A stretch of 18,861 bases of DNA from Methylococcaceae bacterium NSP1-2. Lineage in GTDB: Bacteria; Pseudomonadota; Gammaproteobacteria; Methylococcales; Methylomonadaceae. Both the position numbers and the translations under genes were made by a program. This document shows, piece by piece, positions 13,692 through 18,861 of this stretch. Every line of letters starts with the position of its first letter. Position 1 is the first letter of the stretch. The stretch is from assembly GCA_002256685.1 (NCBI GenBank), contig NQJH01000007.1, forward strand, positions 1 to 18,861, written 5' to 3'. Below the pieces are notes generated by a model. That model had not been told where the DNA came from. It searched no databases and was given only the letters and a program-made list of their open reading frames with translations.

Positions 13692-14990
13692 TTATAAATC
13701 CAGATAACCGGTTTCTTCATGCAGAACCGTATCAAGTCCTTGTACTTCTTCATCGTGAGTGACGCGTAAACCGATCCATTTATCTAATGCTTTTAGAATA
13801 AGATAACTGAATATGCCACTCCAAATTGCGGTAACAACAATCGCTAAGGCTTGAATGCCAACTTGTTGGATCATGCCAACATCGTCTCGCAAGAAACCCA
13901 AACCACCCAAACTTTTGGCAGCAAACACGCCTGTTAATAATGAACCCGTCACACCGCCCACCCCGTGGACAGGAAATACGTCTAAAGAGTCATCAATTTT
14001 CAACGTGCGTTTGACGTATTGCGTGGCATAAAAACACACAAACCCTGCGCTGACACCAATGACTAACGCACCCAGCGGACCAACATAACCAGAGGCAGGG
14101 GTGATTGTTCCTAATCCTGCCACCATACCTGTGACGATACCCAATACGCTAGGTTTGCCAAAGCGTTTCCATTCAATAAACATCCATGTTAACGCGCCCG
14201 AAGCTGCACCTATATGCGTGACTAGCATTGCCATTCCTGCGTGTCCATTTGCGGTTAAGGTACTGCCTGCATTAAAGCCAAACCAGCCCACCCATAACAT
14301 ACCCGCACCAGTAACAACCATTGTCATATTGTGCGGTGGCATCGCGGTGGTGGGAAAACCTTTTCTTTTGCCTAACACTAACGCAGAAACCAAGGCGGCA
14401 ATCCCTGCGTTGACATGAATTACAATGCCGCCTGCAAAATCCATCGCGCCAACCTTGGCTAGCCAACCACCACCCCACATCCAGTGACAGATGGGTATAT
14501 AAACAATAATTAACCATAGTCCACTAAACCACAGCATAGCAGAGAATTTCATGCGCTCAGCAAACGCGCCAACAATCAGCGCGGGGGTGATAATAGCGAA
14601 AGTCATTTGAAACATGAAATAAACAGTTTCAGGAATATCACCGACCAAAGCGGTGGTGTTTATATTGGGCAGAAACACTTTAGACGCGCCACCGATGACA
14701 GCTTGTAAGCTGCCACCATCAGCAAAAATAAAACTATAAACGCCTGCCAACCACAGTATGGAAACCAAACAGGTTATCGCAAAACATTGCATTAATACCG
14801 ACAATACGTTTTTGCTTCTAACCAAACCCGCGTAAAACAACGACAGTCCGGGTATAGTCATGAACAAAACCAATGCGGTAGAGGTTAGCACCCACGCGGT
14901 ATTGGCTTGATTTAAGGTGTCTGCAAAAGCCACTTCGGGCAATAAGAGTAATAGTAGGGTACGCCGTGCATACCTAGCTGAAAACGACAT
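13692..14990 (-). CDS. amtB: Ammonium transporter
   Basis: Inner-membrane channel-type carrier that brings in ammonium at low external concentration. The 432-residue protein has a signal peptide ending near A-F-A at 21-23, then eleven hydrophobic spans. The twin histidines of the pore are H192 (in I-V-I-H-V-N-A-G) and H342 (in V-F-P-V-H-G-V-G-G). F-M-F-Q-M-T-F-A at 125-132 covers the gate phenylalanines, and the C-terminal tail from about 405 is the PII-binding part. The ATG lies 21 bases after the glnK stop with an AAGGA 8 bases upstream, so both are in one operon. GlnK would plug AmtB when nitrogen is plentiful. The codons for residues 5-13 fall in a copy of the REP-like repeat seen after ahcY. 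Confidence 0.97.
   Translation of the reverse strand: MSFSARYARRTLLLLLLPEVAFADTLNQANTAWVLTSTALVLFMTIPGLSLFYAGLVRSKNVLSVLMQCFAITCLVSILWLAGVYSFIFADGGSLQAVIGGASKVFLPNINTTALVGDIPETVYFMFQMTFAIITPALIVGAFAERMKFSAMLWFSGLWLIIVYIPICHWMWGGGWLAKVGAMDFAGGIVIHVNAGIAALVSALVLGKRKGFPTTAMPPHNMTMVVTGAGMLWVGWFGFNAGSTLTANGHAGMAMLVTHIGAASGALTWMFIEWKRFGKPSVLGIVTGMVAGLGTITPASGYVGPLGALVIGVSAGFVCFYATQYVKRTLKIDDSLDVFPVHGVGGVTGSLLTGVFAAKSLGGLGFLRDDVGMIQQVGIQALAIVVTAIWSGIFSYLILKALDKWIGLRVTHDEEVQGLDTVLHEETGYLDL
14954..14976. repeat. Decayed REP-like repeat inside the amtB signal-peptide codons
   Basis: Bases 14954-14964 are identical to 3061-3071. They are followed by a three-base spacer and a partly complementary right arm (g-c-a-t-a-c-c-t-a compared with g-c-g-t-a-c-c-c-t-a at 3075-3084). 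On the coding strand it supplies residues 5-13 of AmtB. Confidence 0.55.
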
Positions 14991-15011
14991 TGTTATATCC
15001 TTATCATGCCA

Positions 15012-15350
15012 TTAGATGGCTTCTTCTCCAGTTTCACCCGTTCTAATGCGAATCACTTGTTCTAAGTTAGAAACAAATATTTTCCCATCACCAATTTTTC
15101 CTGTGTTAGCAGCGTTGACGATGGTTTGCACGGCTTTATCCACCACATCATCAGCAACAGCAATTTCCAATTTAATTTTGGGCAGGAAATCAACGACATA
15201 TTCAGCACCCCGATACAGTTCAGTATGTCCTTTTTGACGACCAAAGCCTTTAACTTCAGTGGCAGTCACCCCAGCAACGCCTATTTCAGAGAGAGCTTCT
15301 CTAACATCATCCATTTTGAACGGTTTAATAATCGCGGTTATTAGTTTCAT
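15012..15350 (-). CDS. glnK: PII nitrogen regulatory protein
   Basis: A 112-residue trimeric signalling protein that senses ATP/ADP and 2-oxoglutarate and controls AmtB and nitrogen metabolism. The T-loop is intact: G-F-G-R-Q-K at 35-40 with Q39, and the uridylylation tyrosine Y51 in Y-R-G-A-E-Y. The B-loop T-G-K-I-G-D-G-K-I-F lies at 83-92 and R101/R103 close the nucleotide site. The link to amtB makes GlnK more likely than GlnB. A sigma-70-type promoter is visible upstream, but I see no sigma-54 site with the GG-N10-GC spacing in the 68-base gap. This would be unusual for a nitrogen-controlled glnK, although control could act from further upstream. Confidence 0.97.
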   Translation of the reverse strand: MKLITAIIKPFKMDDVREALSEIGVAGVTATEVKGFGRQKGHTELYRGAEYVVDFLPKIKLEIAVADDVVDKAVQTIVNAANTGKIGDGKIFVSNLEQVIRIRTGETGEEAI

Positions 15351-15384
15351 AATTTTTCTCGTGTATTGCTAAAAATAACCTGCA

Positions 15385-15413
15385 ATCATAGTGAATTATG
15401 CTTCAACATACAA
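15385..15413 (-). promoter_or_regulatory. Candidate sigma-70 promoter of glnK-amtB
   Basis: The minus strand shows TTGTAT at 15408-15413, a 17-base spacer and TATGAT at 15385-15390, leaving a leader of about 27 bases before glnK. The -35 box ends 5 bases from the stop codon of the upstream GGDEF fragment. Confidence 0.5.
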
Positions 15414-15418
15414 TTCAA

Positions 15419-16147
15419 TCATTCAGACAGACCGCGTCCTTGGTCTTTGGCTTTATACAAGGCTATATCGGCACGATCCAACAGTATTTCAGGGTTGTCA
15501 CCGTGTTCTGGATAGAAACTAATACCTATACTGGTACCAATGTTGACTATATCGGTTTCGTGTAGCAAAAAAGGTTGGCTTAATTCAGTAATAATCGCTA
15601 GAGCAACGCGTTCGACATCTTTATGATGGTTTATTTCGGGTAGCAGAACCACAAACTCATCACCCCCTAAACGCGCCGCTGTATCAATCTTACGCAACTG
15701 TGCTGTAATTCGTTCCGCCACTTTTTGCAACAACTCGTCGCCTGCTTTATGTCCCAAATTATCGTTGACTGCTTTAAATCGATCTAAATCCAGTGCCAAT
15801 ACTGCCAGTTGATTGCCTTCACGTTGCGCTAGGTCAATGCCATATTGCAAGCGTTCATTTAACAAGCGACGGTTAGGTAGTTCGGTGAGGTAATCATAAA
15901 ATGCCAGTTGTTTAATTTGTTCTTCGGCGGCTTTGCGTTCGGTAATATCCTGCACAATACCTCTAAAATAAGTCGGTTGCCCATTCTGTGGTTCATCAAT
16001 ACATCCGACTGAACGCATCCAGCGCAGTTGTTTATCGGCGTTGATAATTCGATATTCCACATCGTATTTTACGCCGTGAATAATGTGTGCTTCAGTGGCA
16101 TCAATAACAGTTTGTCGATCTTCGGGATAAATGACGCTGCTTCCCAA
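15419..16147 (-). CDS. Diguanylate cyclase fragment: PAS remnant plus GGDEF domain (3' part of a broken sensor gene)
   Basis: This 242-residue frame holds the end of a PAS domain (I-Y-P-E-D-R at 6-11, to D-I-T-E-R-K at 67-72), then a complete GGDEF domain that makes cyclic di-GMP. The active-site motif G-G-D-E-F is at 161-165, the inhibitory I-site R-x-x-D is at 152-155 with the usual five-residue spacing, and D120/D122 are the expected metal positions. The only available start is a TTG at 16145-16147 in the middle of a PAS fold, and it overlaps the previous ORF by 79 bases in another frame. It is therefore best read as the 3' part of a gene that was once continuous with 16069-18222. Whether it is still translated on its own is unknown; if so, it would lack the membrane sensor. 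Confidence 0.85.
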   Translation of the reverse strand: MGSSVIYPEDRQTVIDATEAHIIHGVKYDVEYRIINADKQLRWMRSVGCIDEPQNGQPTYFRGIVQDITERKAAEEQIKQLAFYDYLTELPNRRLLNERLQYGIDLAQREGNQLAVLALDLDRFKAVNDNLGHKAGDELLQKVAERITAQLRKIDTAARLGGDEFVVLLPEINHHKDVERVALAIITELSQPFLLHETDIVNIGTSIGISFYPEHGDNPEILLDRADIALYKAKDQGRGLSE

Positions 16148-18222
16148 GTACCTATACCACCATAGTATTGGCAGAGCGTTAATCGCTGTTCACTGTCGCG
16201 TAGTTGATGCTCGGCGAGTTTACGCTCGGTAATATCAGTATGCGTACCGCTCATGCGTAGCGGTTTGCCGTCTTGGTCACGTTGAACAATATTGGCATGA
16301 TCTAAAATCCAATGTATGACCCCCTGATGGTCTAACACACGATATTCAATTTTATGGGTCGCTCGCTTATCATTCAACACGTCTTGGATAGATTGCCAGA
16401 CTTGTTCTCGGTCATCAGGATAAATAAAATTTAGCCATTGCGGTGGAATATCTTGTATCTCGGTACAGTGATAACAAATAGTTTCTGTATCGATGGTATG
16501 TATTTCTACTTTATGGCTATCAATTTTCCAATCCCAAAAACCTAAACCACTGCCTTTTAAAACAAAGTGCAGACGTTGTTCGCTTTCTAGCAACGCCGCA
16601 TCTGCACGGGTATGTTCAATACTCAGTTGCGCCAAGTTGGCATAGCTTTCAATCAGTTCGATTTCTGACTCTAGTGGTTTTGTTGGTTGAGCATGATAAA
16701 TAGCGAATGTACCTAACACCTTGCCATGACTGTTTTTAATGGGTTGTGACCAACACGACTGCACACCCGCTTGTTTAGCTAAATCAACAAAATCTACCCA
16801 AAAAGGATGCTGTTGCACATCCTCAACAATACAGCGTTCGCCACGATAAGCCGCTGTACCACAACTGCCAACACCTTCGCCAATCGCTAAACCATCAATC
16901 GCTTGGTTATAAAAATCAGGCAAACTCGGTACTGCACCATGTCGTAGCTGATTATTGTCGTCGAGCAACAAAATTGAGCAGAGCATTCTTGGATGTAACC
17001 GTTCCACTTGCCGCGCCAATTCATCCAGCAATTCAGGCAGGGTAACGCCCTGATTAATTTGTTGCAGAACATGATTGCGTAATGCGAGTTCATCGGTACG
17101 TTGTCGTAATTCTTCTGCTACGCGCTTACGCTGCCGATTTTCTCGTTTTATGGATTGATAAGCGGCGTATAGAATTGCGGTAATTAGACTGCTAACAAAC
17201 GCTAACACCCCCATAATCTCTAGATAGTGTTTTATATTCGCGTCAGACGAATAAATAAAACCTTTCAATAAATTATCGTTCTTCACCATACCGGCTTGCA
17301 CAAAAGTACCTGCCATGTATTTGATCCGCCAAGGATTAATATGACCGATTTCGACTAAGTCGGGTAGTATCAATGACCGCATAGCTTCAGCTTCAAACTC
17401 CAAATGTTCCTTGGATTTAGTAACGTGGTATTGACTCTGCAATAAAGCAATAATTTCTTGTGGATGTGCCATTGCATACTGCCAACCTTGCAGACTGGCA
17501 TTTAGAAAGTCTTTAACGCGCTTTGGATGCTGTTTTAGTTCATTTTCGCTGGTGAACAGCATGTCGCTATAAAAATCAACCCCGTAATTACGCGGATTAA
17601 TGACTGTAAATTCAATGCCTTGTTTTTTTAAAAAATACGGCTCATTGCTGATATAACTATTGAAAACATCGACTTCGCCTGTCGCTAAAGATTGAATATC
17701 AAAACTGCTGGGAATGATATGAATTTTCGCCATATCAATACGTTCATTGTGAAACATAGCCACAAAATCGGCATCAATATACTCGCCTAACATCATGACT
17801 TTTTTGCCGACAAGATCACTGGGTGAAAAAATTCCTGCGTCTTTGCGAGCCAGTAATGCCGAAGGCGAATGTTGATAGATAGCCGCTAATAGCACCAGTG
17901 GTTCACCTTTTAACCGGGCTAACAGTAATTCACTATTGGCAACACCGTATTGCGCATGACCTTGTAACACTTCGTTGATGGGTATTTTTTCGGGTGTGCC
18001 TTCGTGAATCACCACATCCAGACCTGCGTTTTTATAATAACCTTGTTGCACAGCGGCATAGTAGCCCGCAAATTGGAATTGATGATGCCAGCGCAGTTGT
18101 AAATCAATGGTTTCTGCACATAGGCACATCGGCATCACGGCAAGCAAGCCGATTATCATTGTGGGAAATTTACTCGCCATAAGCAGACTATTTTTTACAT
18201 TAGTATTATTTCTAATAAGCAT
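16069..18222 (-). CDS. Membrane sensor with NMT1/THI5-like substrate-binding domain, GAF and PAS (5' part of a broken diguanylate cyclase gene)
   Basis: Residue positions count from the ATG at 18220-18222. A signal peptide ends near C-L-C-A (about 36). A periplasmic SsuA/THI5-like substrate-binding domain follows, opening L-R-W-H-H-Q-F-Q-F-A-G-Y-Y and running to about 320. One transmembrane helix (about 333-355) is followed by a basic coiled coil, a GAF domain (about 390-540) and a PAS domain with D-I-T-E-R-K at its end. The start of a second PAS (G-G-I-G-T-W-E) breaks into about 24 unrelated residues and a stop. The output domain lies in the next frame (15419-16147). The whole would be a cyclic di-GMP sensor for a small periplasmic ligand. 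Possible starts are TTG 18234, ATG 18222 and ATG 18180; none has a clear ribosome-binding site. Confidence 0.8.
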   Translation of the reverse strand: MLIRNNTNVKNSLLMASKFPTMIIGLLAVMPMCLCAETIDLQLRWHHQFQFAGYYAAVQQGYYKNAGLDVVIHEGTPEKIPINEVLQGHAQYGVANSELLLARLKGEPLVLLAAIYQHSPSALLARKDAGIFSPSDLVGKKVMMLGEYIDADFVAMFHNERIDMAKIHIIPSSFDIQSLATGEVDVFNSYISNEPYFLKKQGIEFTVINPRNYGVDFYSDMLFTSENELKQHPKRVKDFLNASLQGWQYAMAHPQEIIALLQSQYHVTKSKEHLEFEAEAMRSLILPDLVEIGHINPWRIKYMAGTFVQAGMVKNDNLLKGFIYSSDANIKHYLEIMGVLAFVSSLITAILYAAYQSIKRENRQRKRVAEELRQRTDELALRNHVLQQINQGVTLPELLDELARQVERLHPRMLCSILLLDDNNQLRHGAVPSLPDFYNQAIDGLAIGEGVGSCGTAAYRGERCIVEDVQQHPFWVDFVDLAKQAGVQSCWSQPIKNSHGKVLGTFAIYHAQPTKPLESEIELIESYANLAQLSIEHTRADAALLESEQRLHFVLKGSGLGFWDWKIDSHKVEIHTIDTETICYHCTEIQDIPPQWLNFIYPDDREQVWQSIQDVLNDKRATHKIEYRVLDHQGVIHWILDHANIVQRDQDGKPLRMSGTHTDITERKLAEHQLRDSEQRLTLCQYYGGIGTWEAASFIPKIDKLLLMPLKHTLFTA

Positions 18223-18234
18223 ATTTTGCGCCAA

Positions 18235-18437
18235 AGTGCTTAATAATGTCTAAAACTATGTAATCGTCCTTATTCCTTTTGCTTTTTAGGCAAACCTCCG
18301 CGCCTATTTTTCATCATTTAGAGTAAGTAGTAACATTTTTTGTCACTACTTAACTTTCCACGCAACCTGATTTTTGTATTATTAAGGGGTAACGTCAGTT
18401 GAGCATAGCTATCACATTGGAATATTAGCTGAATAGC
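18235..18437. other. Gap between RND gene and sensor gene, with one hairpin
   Basis: On the minus strand 18341-18351 and 18325-18335 form an 11-bp stem (one G-U) around five As. It is about 87 bases beyond the RND stop and has no T-run, so termination is possible but not shown. I see no convincing promoter for the sensor gene and no other gene in this gap. Confidence 0.5.
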
Positions 18438-18861
18438 TTAATTAAACCGTCCATAACGCAACAGCACAATCGGTAATAAAGACAAATTCAACACCGTGGA
18501 AGACACCAAGCCACCGATAATAATCGCCGCCATCGGCCCCATAATTTCTCGTCCTGAATTATCGCTATTAAAAGCAATCGGAAACATGGCTAAGGCGGTG
18601 ACTAATGCAGTCATTAAAATAGAGGGCAAGCGTTGTCCTGCACCCAGCAACACTGTGTCTAAATTCCAACGTTTACCCTCTACTTCAACTAAGTGTTGAT
18701 AATGCGCTAACAGCATAATGCTATTACGCACCGTAATACCAAACAGCGTGACAAAACCTACCACTGAGCCGACCGATAAAGTCGCGCCCGTCAACATCAC
18801 TGCGACTACGCCGCCACACAAGGCAAACGGTAAATTCACCAACGTCAATAAAGCATGGCGT
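18438..18861 (-). CDS. RND efflux transporter, heavy-metal (CzcA/CusA) type, C-terminal end (5' partial)
   Basis: The frame is open to the window edge, so only the last 140 residues are visible. They match the final four or so transmembrane helices of the RND inner-membrane pump. The helix with V-R-N-S-I-M-L-L-A-H-Y and the following H-L-V-E-x-E-G loop resemble CzcA/CusA, as does L-P-S-I-L-M-T-A-L-V-T-A-L-A-M-F-P. The stretch G-R-E-I-M-G-P-M-A corresponds to G-K-E-I-x-x-P-M-A in HME pumps. The protein ends R-Y-G-R-F-N, a normal family C-terminus. Such pumps export metal cations from the periplasm with a membrane-fusion protein and an outer-membrane channel, expected further upstream. The exact substrate cannot be told from this part. 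Confidence 0.85.
   Translation of the reverse strand, partial: RHALLTLVNLPFALCGGVVAVMLTGATLSVGSVVGFVTLFGITVRNSIMLLAHYQHLVEVEGKRWNLDTVLLGAGQRLPSILMTALVTALAMFPIAFNSDNSGREIMGPMAAIIIGGLVSSTVLNLSLLPIVLLRYGRFN

Noticed and set aside
16069..16147. Programmed frameshift joining the two sensor ORFs
   Set aside because: No slippery heptamer is seen, and joining the frames would still leave the middle of the PAS domain missing, so a deletion explains it better.
1..18861. CRISPR array, phage genes, insertion sequence or toxin-antitoxin pair
   Set aside because: No regularly spaced repeats, transposase, integrase or small paired genes were seen on either strand.

Overview
The window looks like a chromosomal core region of a gammaproteobacterium with a GC content somewhat below 50% (judged by eye). 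The evidence is the macromolecular-synthesis cluster rpsU, yqeY-like, dnaG, rpoD with a tRNA-Ile2 gene behind rpoD, dnaJ followed directly by dapB, a divergent tsaD next to rpsU, a glnK-amtB pair, and an OprF/OmpA-type porin. An environmental lineage (Methylococcales- or Thiotrichales-like) would fit, but this is a guess from gene content and base composition, not from a search.

Layout. The first 121 bases are the 3' end of an AraC-family regulator on the + strand, convergent with a YgjP-like metalloprotease. The next genes run on the minus strand: dnaJ-dapB (protein folding, lysine and cell-wall precursor synthesis), then metK and ahcY (S-adenosylmethionine synthesis and S-adenosylhomocysteine removal), separated by an unusual nested palindrome. 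Further up come tRNA-Ile2(CAU), rpoD, dnaG, yqeY-like and rpsU, so ribosome, primase, sigma-70 and a tRNA appear to be linked in one transcription direction. tsaD (t6A tRNA modification) diverges from rpsU. A cold-shock protein gene and a small RRM RNA-binding protein gene follow on the + strand and probably form a cold or RNA-chaperone pair.

After a bidirectional terminator the minus strand resumes with ompA, then glnK-amtB (ammonium uptake and its PII regulator). Upstream of glnK lies a large membrane sensor (substrate-binding domain, TM, GAF, PAS, PAS, GGDEF). It is split into two ORFs by a lesion inside its second PAS domain. The window ends in the C-terminal part of an RND efflux pump of the heavy-metal type.

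Most of the window is ordinary core genome and I see no clear novel multi-gene system. The points worth a second look are palindromic: a 62-bp three-way-junction element between metK and ahcY, a perfect 34-bp palindrome after dapB, and a REP-like repeat present both after ahcY and inside the signal-peptide codons of amtB. The broken diguanylate cyclase sensor and the rpoD-tRNA junction are also notable.
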